Shown: positions 17,850 to 27,395 of the stretch, piece by piece
Layout of the letters: the number at the start of each line of letters is the position of its first letter
Numbering within the stretch: the stretch's first letter is position 1
Origin: Thermoflexus hugenholtzii JAD2
GTDB lineage: Bacteria; Chloroflexota; Anaerolineae; Thermoflexales; Thermoflexaceae
DNA length: 64,000 nucleotides
Assembly (NCBI RefSeq): GCF_900187885.1
Contig: NZ_FYEK01000003.1
Location: 253,977-317,976, forward strand
Direction: 5' to 3'
Notes under the pieces: generated by a model
Databases searched by the model: none
What the model was told of the DNA's origin: nothing
What the model saw: only the letters and a program-made list of their open reading frames with translations
Made by a program: the position numbers and the translations under genes

Positions 17850-19466
17850 ATGTGGCGCATCGCGTTGACGGACCCGCTGGACGATGAAGGGCTGGCGCTG
17901 CTGCGCGCGGACCCCGAGGTGGAGGTGCTGGAGGCCCGACGGCCCTCGCCGGAGACGCTGCGGGAGCTGGTCCGGACCTGCGACGCGCTGATCGTGCGCA
18001 GCGGGGTCCGGCTGGACGCGAAGGTGCTGGAGGCGGCGGAGCGGCTCCGGGTGATCGCCCGGGCGGGCATCGGCGTGGACAACATCGACCTGGAGGCGGC
18101 CACGCAAAGGGGGATCCTGGTGATGAACACGCCCGCGGCCAGCACGGTGGCCGTGGCGGAACACACCTTCGCGCTGCTGCTGGCCCTCCTTCGCAAGATC
18201 CCCCCGGCCTGGCTCTCCCTGCGGGAGGGCCGCTGGGAGCGGGAGCGCTTCCTCGGGGTCCAGCTGGCGGGCAAGACGATGGGGTTGCTGGGGTTGGGGC
18301 GGATCGGGACGGAGGTGGCCCGCCGGGCCCGCGCCTTCGAGATGCACGTGATCGCCTTTGATCCCTACATCCCTGAGGAGCGGGCCGCGGCCTTGCAGAT
18401 CGAGCTGGTGCCCGATCTCGACGAGCTCTACGCCCGGTCTGACATCCTGAGCCTTCACGTTCCGCTCACCCGGGAAACCCACCGCATGCTCAACCGGGCG
18501 GCCTTTGAGAAGATGAAGCCCGGGATCTACGTGGTGAACACCGCTCGAGGCGCCGTGATCGATGAGGAGGCGCTCTTAGAGGCCTTGAACGCCGGTCGTG
18601 TCGCCGGGGCGGCCTTGGATACCTTCAGTGAGGAGCCGCCGCGCTCGCCGATCCTGCAGGCCCTGATCGCTCACGAACGGGTGCTGGCGGTGCCCCACCT
18701 GGGGGGCAGCACCCGGGAGGCCCAGCGCCTGATCAGCCGGCAGATCGCCCAGCAGGTGCTGGACGCCCTGCGGGGACGGGATTTCCGCAACGTGGTGAAC
18801 CTCCCCTTCCCGGAGGGAGCCGACTATCGCGCCCTGGCTCCCTATATGCGCCTGGCGGAGGTGCTGGGAAGCCTGCAGATGCAGCTCGTGCGGGGGCGCA
18901 TCCATCAAGTGGAGATCGATGTGCGGGGGGAGGAGCTGCGCTCGGTGATCCGGCCGCTGGGGGTGGCGTTGCTGAAAGGGCTGCTCACCCCTATCCTGGG
19001 GGACACGGTGACCTTCGTGAACGCCCCCGTGCGGGCCCAGGAGCACGGCATCCGCATCGTGGAGGCCCCCCAGCCAATCCTGGGGGCCTACGCCCAGGCC
19101 ATCGCCTGCCGGGTTCTCTCCACCAAAGAGGCGCGGCTGATCGTCGGTGCCCTGTTCGCCGGGGAGCCTCGCATCGTCCAGGTGGATGCCTTCCCGATGG
19201 AGGCGCTGCCCCGCGGGGCCCTGCTGGTCATGCGCAGCCGCGACGTGCCCGGGGTGATCGGCCGGGTGGGGACGCTCCTGGGTCAGCACGGGATCAACAT
19301 CGCCGAGTGGCGCCTGGGGCGAGACCGACCGGGTGGGACGGCCCTGTCGTTCATTAATCTGGACAGCCCGGCCCCGGAGGCCGTCTTAGAGGCCCTGCGC
19401 CGGATGCCGGAGATCGAAGACGTGCGCCAGGCCTTCCTGCCGGAGAGCATGGTAATCCGGGGATGA
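17850..19466 (+). CDS. serA: D-3-phosphoglycerate dehydrogenase
   Basis: 538 residues from ATG 17850 (GAGGAGG 8-9 nt upstream); GTG/ATG codons from 17817 overlap the previous gene and are less likely. The NAD-binding Rossmann motif is GLLGLGRIGTEVARRA (about residue 145). Catalytic Arg lies in VNTARGAVID, Glu in DTFSEEPP, and His in VPHLGGST. The C-terminus carries the ASB (allosteric substrate-binding) domain and an ACT domain (LVMRSRDVPGVIGRVGTLLG). This is the long SerA form, able to respond to serine. It catalyses the first step of serine synthesis; the operon gives the three-step pathway. Confidence 0.95.
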   Translation: MWRIALTDPLDDEGLALLRADPEVEVLEARRPSPETLRELVRTCDALIVRSGVRLDAKVLEAAERLRVIARAGIGVDNIDLEAATQRGILVMNTPAASTVAVAEHTFALLLALLRKIPPAWLSLREGRWERERFLGVQLAGKTMGLLGLGRIGTEVARRARAFEMHVIAFDPYIPEERAAALQIELVPDLDELYARSDILSLHVPLTRETHRMLNRAAFEKMKPGIYVVNTARGAVIDEEALLEALNAGRVAGAALDTFSEEPPRSPILQALIAHERVLAVPHLGGSTREAQRLISRQIAQQVLDALRGRDFRNVVNLPFPEGADYRALAPYMRLAEVLGSLQMQLVRGRIHQVEIDVRGEELRSVIRPLGVALLKGLLTPILGDTVTFVNAPVRAQEHGIRIVEAPQPILGAYAQAIACRVLSTKEARLIVGALFAGEPRIVQVDAFPMEALPRGALLVMRSRDVPGVIGRVGTLLGQHGINIAEWRLGRDRPGGTALSFINLDSPAPEAVLEALRRMPEIEDVRQAFLPESMVIRG

Positions 19467-19498
19467 TCCCAGGCGATCCTTCGCGCGAGGGAACCCAG

Positions 19499-20857
19499 AT
19501 GCTGCGCCCGGAAGATCGCATCCTGGTCACGGATCTGTATGAGCTGACCATGGCCCAGGCCTACTGGGCCCATGGAGTCACTGGCCAGGCCACCTTCAGC
19601 CTGTTCGTGCGGGATCTCCCGCCGGAGCGAGGCTTTCTGGTGGCAGCCGGCCTGGAGGATGTGCTCCGCTTCCTGGAAGATTTCCGCTTCCCCCCGGAAG
19701 CCCTGGCGTATCTGGAGTCCACCGGGATCTTCGCCCGCCCCTTCCTGGATTACCTCGCCGAGCTGCGTTTCACCGGGGACGTGTGGGCGGTCCCGGAGGG
19801 GACGCTGGTGTTCGCCCAGGAGCCGATCCTGGAGATCACGGCGCCCATCATCCAGGCCCAGATCGCGGAGACCTATGTGATCAACCAGGTGCACCTGCAG
19901 ACGATGATCGCCACCAAGGCCGCTCGCTGCGTCGCGGCCGCCCGGGGGCGAGGGGTGGTGGATTTCGCCCTGCGGCGGACGCACGGGGTGGACGCCGGGC
20001 TGAAGGTCGCCCGCTGCTCGTATCTAGTGGGCTTCCAGGCCACCAGCAACGTCCTGGCGGGCAAGGTCTACGGGATCCCCATCACGGGGACCATGGCCCA
20101 CTCGTTCATTATGGCCTTTCCGGAAGAAGAGGAAGCCTTCCGGGCCTTCGCGGAGACCTTCCCGGAGCGGGCGATCTTCCTCATCGACACGTATGACACG
20201 CTGGAGGGGGCCCGTCGGGCCGCCCGGGTGGGCCGGGAGCTGCGGGAGCGAGGGCGTCGCCTGCTCGGGGTGCGCCTGGACAGCGGGGATCTGCTTGCCC
20301 TCAGCCGGGAGGTGCGCCGCATCCTGGACGAGGCGGGCCTTCCCGAGGTGCGGATCCTGGCCAGCGGGGGGCTGGATGAATACCGCATCGAGGCGCTGGT
20401 GGGGGCCGGTGCGCCCATCGACGCCTTCGGGGTGGGGACCCGGATGGGGGTTTCGGAGGACTGGCCGTGGCTGGACATGGCCTACAAGCTGGTGGCCTAT
20501 GAGGGCCGTCCGGCCCGCAAATTGAGCCCGGGCAAGGCGTCCCTTCCCGGCCCGAAGCAGGTTTTCCGGTTTTACGATGGGGAGGGGAAGATGAAGGAGG
20601 ATATCCTGGCGCTGCGGGAGGAGCGGATCGAAGGGGGGACGCCGTTGCTGGAGAAGGTTATGGAGGGCGGGCGTCTGCTCCGCCCCCATCCGGCCCTGGC
20701 CGAGCTGCGGGAACGGTTTCGGGAGGCGTTCGGGCGGCTGCCGGAGCCCTACAAGGCCTTGCGGGAGGCCCCTCGCTATCCGGTGCGCCTCAGCCCCGGC
20801 TTGGAGGCCCTGGCGAACACGTTGACTGCTCCGAGGGAGGCGTTAGGAGAGAGCTGA
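19499..20857 (+). CDS. pncB: Nicotinate phosphoribosyltransferase
   Basis: 452 residues from ATG 19499 (GCGAGGGA 6 nt upstream). An in-frame ATG at 19463 would overlap serA by ATGA and is the alternative. The N-terminus LVTDLYELTMAQAYW is diagnostic. Later motifs include FALRRTHG, TGTMAHSFI (the active-site His follows TGTMA), and RLDSGDL and SGGLDEY for phosphoribosyl binding. It makes nicotinate mononucleotide from nicotinate and PRPP in NAD salvage. Placement after the NAD-dependent SerA may be coincidental or may link NAD supply with serine synthesis. Confidence 0.95.
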   Translation: MLRPEDRILVTDLYELTMAQAYWAHGVTGQATFSLFVRDLPPERGFLVAAGLEDVLRFLEDFRFPPEALAYLESTGIFARPFLDYLAELRFTGDVWAVPEGTLVFAQEPILEITAPIIQAQIAETYVINQVHLQTMIATKAARCVAAARGRGVVDFALRRTHGVDAGLKVARCSYLVGFQATSNVLAGKVYGIPITGTMAHSFIMAFPEEEEAFRAFAETFPERAIFLIDTYDTLEGARRAARVGRELRERGRRLLGVRLDSGDLLALSREVRRILDEAGLPEVRILASGGLDEYRIEALVGAGAPIDAFGVGTRMGVSEDWPWLDMAYKLVAYEGRPARKLSPGKASLPGPKQVFRFYDGEGKMKEDILALREERIEGGTPLLEKVMEGGRLLRPHPALAELRERFREAFGRLPEPYKALREAPRYPVRLSPGLEALANTLTAPREALGES

Positions 20858-20867
20858 ACGGCCTTTT

Positions 20868-21149
20868 CACGCCGATTGAAAATCGGCCTCTCCAGGCACT
20901 CCGCGCCCGGCGTCGGCCTCCGCCGACGCAGCAAATGCCTCTTCGGTCGGCGTAGGCCGACCATCGGCCGAAGGCCTCTCAAGGTCGAATTCACTCGACG
21001 CACAGGCCAACCGCCAGCCGAAGCCTCACGCCGATTGAAATCGGCCTCCCCAGGCGCTCCGCGCCCAGCGTCGGCCTCCGCCGACGCAAAAGAACACACT
21101 CCCGGTCGGCGCAGGCCGACCGTCGACCGAAGGCCTCTCAAGGTCGAAT

Positions 21150-21160
<11 letters not shown>
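20868..21160. repeat. Tandem pair of a multi-hairpin repeat (period about 159 bp)
   Basis: Copy 1 begins at 20868 and copy 2 at 21027, ending near 21160. Each holds the same ordered set of hairpins. In copy 1: GCCGATT/AATCGGC (20871-20887), GCGTCGGC-CTCC-GCCGACGC (20910-20929), GGTCGGC-GTAG-GCCGACC (20945-20962) and GTCGA-ATTCAC-TCGAC (20984-20999). Differences between copies are often compensatory or in loops (for example GTAG to GCAG). The block follows pncB and overlaps the end of the small gene at 21150. Confidence 0.8.
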
Positions 21161-21483
<323 letters not shown>

Positions 21484-21610
21484 TCACGCCTCCTTTCCGG
21501 CGTGGGAGCCGCGCGGCCACCAGCCTTCCGAAAGGCGCATGAGTTTCTACGATACCAATGATATCATCTTGTGAGGATGGCTGAGTGCCTAACCGAGAGC
21601 CTGCAGGACC

Positions 21611-21636
21611 TGTAGGGCAACTGCGCGCAGTTGCCC
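21611..21636. repeat. 26-nt palindromic element, copy 2
   Basis: TGTA followed by GGGCAACTGCG and its exact reverse complement (22-bp perfect palindrome 21615-21636). It matches the element at 10323-10348. Its 3' end (TTGCCC 21631-21636) is positioned as a possible -35 for the promoter at 21655. Confidence 0.65.
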
Positions 21637-21660
21637 AGGCGGATGCCCCTTTGCTATACT
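21631..21660 (+). promoter_or_regulatory. Promoter for the small membrane protein gene
   Basis: TTGCCC at 21631 and TATACT at 21655-21660 are separated by 18 bp, and TG lies one base before the -10 (TGCTATACT). The start codon is at 21722. Confidence 0.45.
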
Positions 21661-21721
21661 CCTGCTGTCACCGAGGTCACGATCTCAGGCAGATCGATCA
21701 GACTTTTGCGGAGGCTCTCCG

Positions 21722-22093
21722 ATGTCCACCGAACCGATGTCCGGCGCGCCCTCCCCGGCGCCCCTCTCCCAGAGAGATCAGCTCCTGGCCATCCTGCCCT
21801 GGTGGATCTGGTTCGTGGGGCTGGCGGCGTTCTTCGTCCAGGACCTCCATCCGCTGGCCCGACGGCACGCCCTCTGGGGGATGGGCTACAACCTGGCCCT
21901 CAGCGTGGTGTTCGGATGCTGCCCGTTGCTGTTCATAACGATCGCCGGGGTTTCCAGGAGCGAAGCGCTCCAGTCCCTCTCGGTCCTGGGAGGCCTCGCG
22001 GCCGCCTGCTTGGTGTCCCTCCTGTGGGCGGGAGTTGCCCTCCTGAACACCTACGCCGTGCTCCAGAACAAAGGGCCGTGGCTGCAGGGATAA
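21722..22093 (+). CDS. Small membrane protein of unknown function
   Basis: 123 residues; GGAGG lies 7 nt before the ATG. After a short Pro/Ser-rich N-terminus come hydrophobic segments at about 22-40 (LAILPWWIWFVGLAAFFVQ), 55-75 and 88-112. The central GMGYNLALSVVFGCC and C-terminal LLNTYAVLQNKGP recall small DUF4870-like membrane proteins, but I cannot assign a family. It has its own promoter and ends at a strong bidirectional terminator, so it is monocistronic. Confidence 0.6.
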   Translation: MSTEPMSGAPSPAPLSQRDQLLAILPWWIWFVGLAAFFVQDLHPLARRHALWGMGYNLALSVVFGCCPLLFITIAGVSRSEALQSLSVLGGLAAACLVSLLWAGVALLNTYAVLQNKGPWLQG

Positions 22094-22121
22094 GGAACCC
22101 GGCGCGCGATGCCCCAAAACG

Positions 22122-22152
22122 CAATGGGGAGGTCTGCGCGACCTCCCCATTG
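22122..22152. terminator. Bidirectional intrinsic terminator
   Basis: A perfect 13-bp stem (CAATGGGGAGGTC 22122-22134, GACCTCCCCATTG 22140-22152) with a 5-nt loop sits between the convergent membrane-protein and mrp genes. On the minus strand CGTTTTGG follows the stem. Confidence 0.8.
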
Positions 22153-22174
22153 TCCAGTCTTCCGCGGGATCCTC

Positions 22175-23248
22175 TCAACGCGCAGGGGGGGCTCCGGAGG
22201 GCGCCGGCTCGCTGAGGTTGAGGACGCTGATGCGGGCGGCGATCTGACGGGCGATGTCCCGCATGGCCTGGGCGGCCGGGCTGTCGGGGTGGGCGATCAC
22301 GAGGGGCCGCCCCGCATCCCCACCCTCCCGCACCCGTGGGTCCAGCGGGATGCGCCCTAAGAAAGGCACTCCCATCCGCTCCGCCAGCTGGCGGCCGCCG
22401 TCCTCCCCGAAGATGGCCGTCTCCCGGCCGCAGTGGGGGCAGACGAATCCGCTCATGTTCTCCACCACCCCCAGCACGGGCACCTCCAGCCGTCGGAACA
22501 TCTCCACCGCCCGTCCCACGTCGCTCAGCGAGACCGCCTGGGGCGTGGTCACCACCACCGCTCCGGTCAGGGGCACCAGCTGGGCCAGGGAGATGGCCAC
22601 ATCCCCGGTCCCCGGCGGCAGATCTACCACCAGGTAATCCAGCATCCCCCAGTCCACATCGGTCAAAAACTGCCGCACCGCGCTGTGGAGCATCGGGCCG
22701 CGCCAGATCACCGGCTGATCCGGAGGAAGCAGGAAGCCCATGGACATCACCCGCACTCCATAGGCTACGGCGGGGATGATCTTGTTGTCCCGCGGAGCGG
22801 GGATGCGCCGCACGCCCATCATTTCCGGGATGTTAGGGCCATACACGTCGGCGTCCATCAGCCCGACCACCGCCCCCATCCCGGCCAGGGCCACCGCCAG
22901 GTTGACCGCCACCGTGCTCTTGCCCACCCCGCCCTTGCCGCTGCCCACCGCCAGGATGTTCTTGAAGGCCAGGCCTTCGATCCCCTGCAGCCGGGCGTGG
23001 GCCGGCACCTGGGCCGACATCCGCAGATCCACCTCCCGCACCCCGGGGAGGGCCTGGAGGGCGGCGCGCACCTCCGCCTCGATGCGCTCCGTCAGGGGAC
23101 AGGCCGGGGTGGTCAGCACCACCGTCAGCGAGACCCGATCGCCCTCCACCCGAACGTCCCGGACCATCCCCAGCGAGACGATATCCCGCCCCAGCTCCGG
23201 GTCGATCACCCGGCGCAGCGCCTGCATCACCTGTTCCGTTGTCGCCAT
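22175..23248 (-). CDS. mrp: Mrp/ApbC-type Fe-S cluster carrier ATPase
   Basis: 357 residues. The N-terminal MIP18/DUF59 domain (about 1-85, VMQALRRVIDPELGRDIVSLG) is followed by a deviant Walker A ATPase, GSGKGGVGKSTVAVNLA (about 103), and a CPHCG pair near residue 260 that would hold a bridging [4Fe-4S] cluster. The family (Mrp, ApbC, Nbp35, mitochondrial Ind1) delivers clusters to target proteins, and Ind1 is needed for complex I. Here it ends the operon that begins with iscX and nuoB, CD, I. GGGAGG lies 5 nt before ATG 23248. Confidence 0.92.
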   Translation of the reverse strand: MATTEQVMQALRRVIDPELGRDIVSLGMVRDVRVEGDRVSLTVVLTTPACPLTERIEAEVRAALQALPGVREVDLRMSAQVPAHARLQGIEGLAFKNILAVGSGKGGVGKSTVAVNLAVALAGMGAVVGLMDADVYGPNIPEMMGVRRIPAPRDNKIIPAVAYGVRVMSMGFLLPPDQPVIWRGPMLHSAVRQFLTDVDWGMLDYLVVDLPPGTGDVAISLAQLVPLTGAVVVTTPQAVSLSDVGRAVEMFRRLEVPVLGVVENMSGFVCPHCGRETAIFGEDGGRQLAERMGVPFLGRIPLDPRVREGGDAGRPLVIAHPDSPAAQAMRDIARQIAARISVLNLSEPAPSGAPPAR

Positions 23249-23280
23249 TCATGCCTCCCGTTTCATTCCTTCCCAGCTTC

Positions 23281-23972
23281 TCACCGGGGGAGCAGACGCT
23301 CGATGAAACGCTGGACCTCCTCCTTCCACAAGCGAAAAGCCTCCGCGGCCTGCTCCGAGGGATACTCTCCTTCATACCAGAATTGGATATGAAGGTGACG
23401 GATCAGGCGGCGGAAGGGTTCCGCGAGCTCGGGGGGAAGCGCACACTGAAGGCGCCCCCCGCGTCCTCGTCCGTGCTTAGGTAAATCATCACCGCCAAGC
23501 GGGCGGCCTCGAACAAGGTGTTGAAAGCCGTTCGATAATGGCGATCCCGCCGCAGGGGAGAGACCGCCTCCTGGGCCAGGCGGGCGTAATCCTCTGCAGC
23601 CGCCAGGGTCTGCCAGACCTCTTCCGGGGATGGGACCGGCATGCCGGATAACGCCTCCTCGAGGATCTGCGGATCGCCCCAGATCAGACGGCCTGCGCGA
23701 ATGGCCGGGGCCAGCCGGCCCAAGGGCTCCCCGACCCGTCGGATCACCAGATCTACCGGTAGCGGAAGATCCGCCAGGAGATCATGAAGGGCGGATCCCT
23801 CCGGCCAACCTTCTGTGAGGATCAGCAGATCCAGATCGCGGGCCACCTCCCCGGCCCAGGCCGCCGACCCGAACAGGATCACCGCCCGCAGCCCCGGGTC
23901 CGCCCGCCGCAGCCGGGCCACCGCCTCTTCCAGCACCGCCGCCATTTCGATGGCTTCCGCTTTCGCACGCAC
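23281..23972 (-). pseudogene. Frameshifted MNT-HEPN fusion protein
   Basis: The N-terminal half is a minimal nucleotidyltransferase: LFGSAAWAGEVARDLDLLIL shows the GS-x10-DxD pattern. The C-terminal half is a HEPN-like helical domain (RDRHYRTAFNTLFEAARLAV). The intact frame stops at 23403. At the G6 run 23431-23436 (C6 on the coding strand) one extra base would restore a coherent end: PPELAEPFRRLIRHLHIQFW, then EGEYPSEQAAEAFRLWKEE and a stop at 23281. So roughly 35 C-terminal residues are lost by a one-base deletion in a homopolymer. It sits 24 nt downstream of nuoI and 32 nt upstream of mrp, inside the complex I operon. GTG 23972 and ATG 23945 are possible starts. Confidence 0.8.
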
Positions 23973-23996
23973 AGCCGGTCCTTTCCACGAACGCGC

Positions 23997-24620
23997 TCAG
24001 GAGGAAGCGCGGGCCGGCGCCTTCTCCGCCTTCTCCCCCTTCTTCGCCTTTTCCGCCTCCTTCTCCGCCAGCTCCCGGGCCCAATCCGAGGGGTGGATCT
24101 GGGCGTGGTAGGTGTCCGGCTTCAGCAGGCGCGGCAGGTCGAAGAGCAGGGATTCGTAGCGTTCATAGGCGGAGAGCTCGTAGTCGTGGTCCATCTTGAT
24201 GGCGTCGAACGGACAGAACTCCGCGCAGAAGCCGCAGGACATGCAAATCGTAGCGTCGATGTAGAAGGCCTCGGGCTCCGGACGGGGACGGCCGGTCTGG
24301 GGGTCCGTGCCCCGCACGATCCAGATGCACTGGGGCGGGCAGACCTTGGCGCAGATCCCGCAGGAGGTGCACTTGATCTTGTCCTCCTGGGTGTCGTAGA
24401 CCAGGAAGGGGATGTAGCGGAAGTTCTCGGGCAGCGGCAGCTTCTCCTTCGGATACTGCACGGTGAACACGCCGCGGGCCCGCGGGCCCTGGCGGGCCGG
24501 GAGATGGCGCGGCTGATAACGCCCGCCCTCGAAGAGATAGCGGACGTCCTCAAGATAGGAGTAAATAAAATGCTTCAGCGTGACGCCGAGGCCCTTGAGG
24601 ATGCCGAGACCGTAGATCAT
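23997..24620 (-). CDS. nuoI: NADH-quinone oxidoreductase subunit I (2 x [4Fe-4S])
   Basis: 207 residues. Two ferredoxin motifs, CTSCGICAKVCPPQC (about 84-98) and CMSCGFCAEFCPFD (about 125), ligate clusters N6a and N6b that pass electrons towards N2 in NuoB. The N-terminal amphipathic segment docks on the membrane arm. The C-terminus ends in a Lys/Glu/Ala-rich tail (about 180-207) not needed for the fold. It follows nuoCD by 24 nt in the same operon. Confidence 0.95.
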   Translation of the reverse strand: MIYGLGILKGLGVTLKHFIYSYLEDVRYLFEGGRYQPRHLPARQGPRARGVFTVQYPKEKLPLPENFRYIPFLVYDTQEDKIKCTSCGICAKVCPPQCIWIVRGTDPQTGRPRPEPEAFYIDATICMSCGFCAEFCPFDAIKMDHDYELSAYERYESLLFDLPRLLKPDTYHAQIHPSDWARELAEKEAEKAKKGEKAEKAPARASS

Positions 24621-24644
24621 CGCGCGTCGCCTCCCGCTTGCAGG

Positions 24645-26423
24645 CTAACGGTCGACCTCGCCCAGCACGATGTCGATGCTGCCCAGGATGACCACCACGT
24701 CGGCCACCTTGTGGCCCTTGCACATCTCGTTTAAGGCAGTGAGATTGATGAAGGAAGGCGCCCGGATGTGATAGCGATAGGGGTTGGGGCTGCCGTCGCT
24801 GACGATGTAGAAGCCCAGCTCCCCCTTCGGGTTCTCCACGCGTCCATAGGCCTGACCCGCCGGCACGCGGATCATATATTGCTTCTTGCCTGCCTGGATC
24901 TCCCCCTTGGGGATCTGATCCAGGGCCTGGCGGAGGATGCGCAGGGATTGCCACATCTCATCGATGCGGATCAAGTAGCGATCGTAAACGTCCCCGTTGT
25001 AGCGGACCGCCACGTCGAAGTCGAAGCGATCGTAGATGCTGTAAGGCTCCGCCCGGCGCACGTCGTAGGGGATGCCCGAGGCGCGCAGCACCGGCCCCGC
25101 CGTGCTGTAGGCCACCGCGAGGTCCGGCGGGAGCACCCCTACCCCCTGACAGCGCGCCTTGATCAGCTCGTTGTGGGTGAGGTAACGATCCAGCTCCTCG
25201 ATGGCCCGGGGGAGGCGGTTATAAACCAGCTCCTTCGCCCGGGCGATCCAGTCGTCGGAGACGTCGTGGGCCACGCCGCCGAAGCGCATGTAATTGCACA
25301 TCATCCGGGATCCCGAAGCCTCCTCGAAGAGGTCCAGGATCAGCTCCCGTTCCTCGATCGCGTAAAGGGCAGGGGTGAAGAAGGCTCCCAGATCGTTGAG
25401 AAGGAACCCGATAGCCCACAGGTGGTTCACGATCCGGGTGAACTCCGCCATGATCACCCGCAGATACTCCGCCCGCTCCGGGGGCTTGATCCCCAGCAGC
25501 TTCTCCACGGCGATGGCGTATCCCAGGTTGTTGCTCATCGAACAGATGTAGTCGAGCCGATCCGTGTAGGGCATGTTCTGGAGATACATATTGCGCTCGC
25601 CGATCTTCTCGTGGTTGCGGTGGAGGTAACCCATGACCGGCTCCAGGCGCACGATGGTCTCCCCATCCAGGGTGACCACCATGCGGAAGACCCCGTGAGT
25701 GCTGGGGTGCTGGGGGCCCATGTTGACCACCAGCCGCTCGGTGCGCAGGGTCTTCGGCTCCACCACCTCCCCCGTGTCCGCCCGGGCGAACTGCCCCATG
25801 CCGATGTAAAGCAGCTCGTCGGAGGTGTCCTCGACCTGGTCGGGATCCCAGTCCAGGGGATACTGGACGTTGTCGCGCCAGAAGACCCGATCCTCTGCCC
25901 GCACGTGATGACCGGAAGGCCATCGGCTGCTGAAGGGCTTGTGCTCCTCCTCGTAGTAAGGCTCCTTCCAGTCCTTGCGCAGGGGATGTCCGTGGAATCC
26001 CTCCCACAGCAGGATCCGCTTCAGGTTCGGGTGGCCGACGAAACGGATTCCCATCAGATCCCAGGCCTCTCGCTCCTGGAAATCCGCTCCCGGCCACACT
26101 GAGACCAGGGAGGGCACGGTGGCCCCATCCCGGGGGGTCCGGGCTTTGAACACCAGGGGGCCGCCGCCCTCGAGGCGGTAGGCGTGGTAGACCACCTCGA
26201 AATAGCCCTGCTCGATATAGTCGACCGCGGTCACGCTGGAGAGATAGCGGTAGCCCAGCTCATCCCGGATGAAGCGGGCGGCCTCCACCAGAACGTCGTT
26301 GGCGATCACCACGCCCTCGTATTCCGCGGGCTGGACGGCGTCGCCGAAGCGCTCCTTCAGGGTTGCCAGATCGCCTTTCAGCTCCGCCAGCGGAGCCGCC
26401 TTCGTCTTCGTCGGCGCACTCAT
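24645..26423 (-). CDS. nuoCD: NADH-quinone oxidoreductase fused subunits C and D
   Basis: 592 residues from ATG 26423 (GGGGAGG 5 nt upstream). Residues to about 190 are the 30-kDa subunit C ([21 protein letters not shown]). The rest is the 49-kDa subunit D ([22 protein letters not shown], with the His and Asp/Tyr residues of the quinone pocket, and the C-terminal [17 protein letters not shown]). The C-D fusion is known from E. coli and some other bacteria. It lies between nuoB and nuoI. It forms the quinone-reduction site with NuoB. Confidence 0.96.
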   Translation of the reverse strand: MSAPTKTKAAPLAELKGDLATLKERFGDAVQPAEYEGVVIANDVLVEAARFIRDELGYRYLSSVTAVDYIEQGYFEVVYHAYRLEGGGPLVFKARTPRDGATVPSLVSVWPGADFQEREAWDLMGIRFVGHPNLKRILLWEGFHGHPLRKDWKEPYYEEEHKPFSSRWPSGHHVRAEDRVFWRDNVQYPLDWDPDQVEDTSDELLYIGMGQFARADTGEVVEPKTLRTERLVVNMGPQHPSTHGVFRMVVTLDGETIVRLEPVMGYLHRNHEKIGERNMYLQNMPYTDRLDYICSMSNNLGYAIAVEKLLGIKPPERAEYLRVIMAEFTRIVNHLWAIGFLLNDLGAFFTPALYAIEERELILDLFEEASGSRMMCNYMRFGGVAHDVSDDWIARAKELVYNRLPRAIEELDRYLTHNELIKARCQGVGVLPPDLAVAYSTAGPVLRASGIPYDVRRAEPYSIYDRFDFDVAVRYNGDVYDRYLIRIDEMWQSLRILRQALDQIPKGEIQAGKKQYMIRVPAGQAYGRVENPKGELGFYIVSDGSPNPYRYHIRAPSFINLTALNEMCKGHKVADVVVILGSIDIVLGEVDR

Positions 26424-26502
26424 CCCCACCTCCCCTGGAGGGCATGATCAGGCGAAAGGGATCCCATGGACATTGCGCACGCGCAACGTTTCCCGAGGCT
26501 CA

Positions 26503-27183
26503 TCACGCGCCCTTCTCGGATCCCGCGGAAGCCTCCGGGGATCCTCCCTGCTGCGCGCGCAGCTCGGCCAACCGGGCGCGGATCTCCGGCAGACGTCGGG
26601 GGTCGATCAGATCCGGCCCCAGGATCGGCACCGGGATGGCTTCGGATTCCCCTTTCTGATACCAAGGAACCTCCCGCACGGACTGGCGCTCGATCTTGGC
26701 ATAGAGCTTGAGCAGCCCGTGCAACAGGGCCTCCGGCCGCGGCGGACAACCCGGCACATACACGTCCACCGGGATGAACTTGTCAATGCCGGAGACCACG
26801 TTGTAGCCCTCTTTGAAGGGGCCGCCGCCCGTGGCGCAGGCGCCCATGGAGATCACGTATTTGGGCTCCGGCATCTGGTTGTAGAGGCGAACGATCTGGG
26901 GAACCATCTTCTTGGTCACAGTGCCGGAGACGATCATGAGGTCCGCCTGCCGGGGGCTGGGGCGCATCAGCTCGGATCCGAAGCGGGCGATGTCGAAGCG
27001 GCTGGCCGCCGCGCAGATCATCTCGATGGCGCAGCAGGCGAGGCCGAACATCATCGGCCAGACCGATCGCTTGCGCCCCCAGTTATAGATGTAGCTCACG
27101 AAGCGGTCGATGGTGGTAACGAAAACGTTGTGGCGGAGCTCGGAGGGGACCGGCATGGTGTTCAGGTCGCGCAGCTCATCCAT
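26503..27183 (-). CDS. nuoB: NADH-quinone oxidoreductase subunit B (cluster N2)
   Basis: 226 residues. Cluster N2 ligands are visible as the tandem pair in GLACCAIEM, the Cys in [10 protein letters not shown] and the Cys in [24 protein letters not shown] and [17 protein letters not shown] are conserved family segments. The C-terminal 60 residues are a low-complexity extension (Ala/Glu/Arg). It overlaps iscX by 8 nt at its 5' end. An ATG at about 27156 ([12 protein letters not shown]) is an alternative start. It passes electrons to quinone with NuoD. Confidence 0.95.
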   Translation of the reverse strand: MDELRDLNTMPVPSELRHNVFVTTIDRFVSYIYNWGRKRSVWPMMFGLACCAIEMICAAASRFDIARFGSELMRPSPRQADLMIVSGTVTKKMVPQIVRLYNQMPEPKYVISMGACATGGGPFKEGYNVVSGIDKFIPVDVYVPGCPPRPEALLHGLLKLYAKIERQSVREVPWYQKGESEAIPVPILGPDLIDPRRLPEIRARLAELRAQQGGSPEASAGSEKGA

Positions 27184-27388
27184 GGGCGAGCACCTCCTCT
27201 AACCATTCCCGCTGGATCTCCTCCAGCCGCGCCGGATCCTTCAGGCGCGGATCATCCGCGAAACCCGGCAGGGCGACCACCCACCGGTGCAGCGTGTCCC
27301 AGTCCACCGAAAGGGGATCCACGCCCGGATGGGCCGCCCGCAACGCCTGCGCAATCGGATACGCGTCATCCCAATAGAAACGCATCAT
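27176..27388 (-). CDS. iscX: IscX-like Fe-S assembly protein
   Basis: 70 residues, the full length of IscX/YfhJ. The pattern [22 protein letters not shown], then [16 protein letters not shown] and [11 protein letters not shown], matches the family plan (W-D..I...L...P..DP, L..W...L..F.DDP, LE.I...W). IscX binds iron and tunes the cysteine desulfurase IscS. Normally it closes the isc operon; here it opens the nuoB operon and overlaps nuoB by 8 nt. Assignment is by motif recall and is fairly strong. Confidence 0.85.
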   Translation of the reverse strand: MMRFYWDDAYPIAQALRAAHPGVDPLSVDWDTLHRWVVALPGFADDPRLKDPARLEEIQREWLEEVLAHG

Positions 27389-27395
27389 GTGAATC

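Noticed and set aside
22276-22300. Riboswitch or tRNA in intergenic regions near mrp, carA and pncB
   Set aside because: I looked for cloverleaf arms and known riboswitch cores in gaps above 150 bp and found only simple palindromes.
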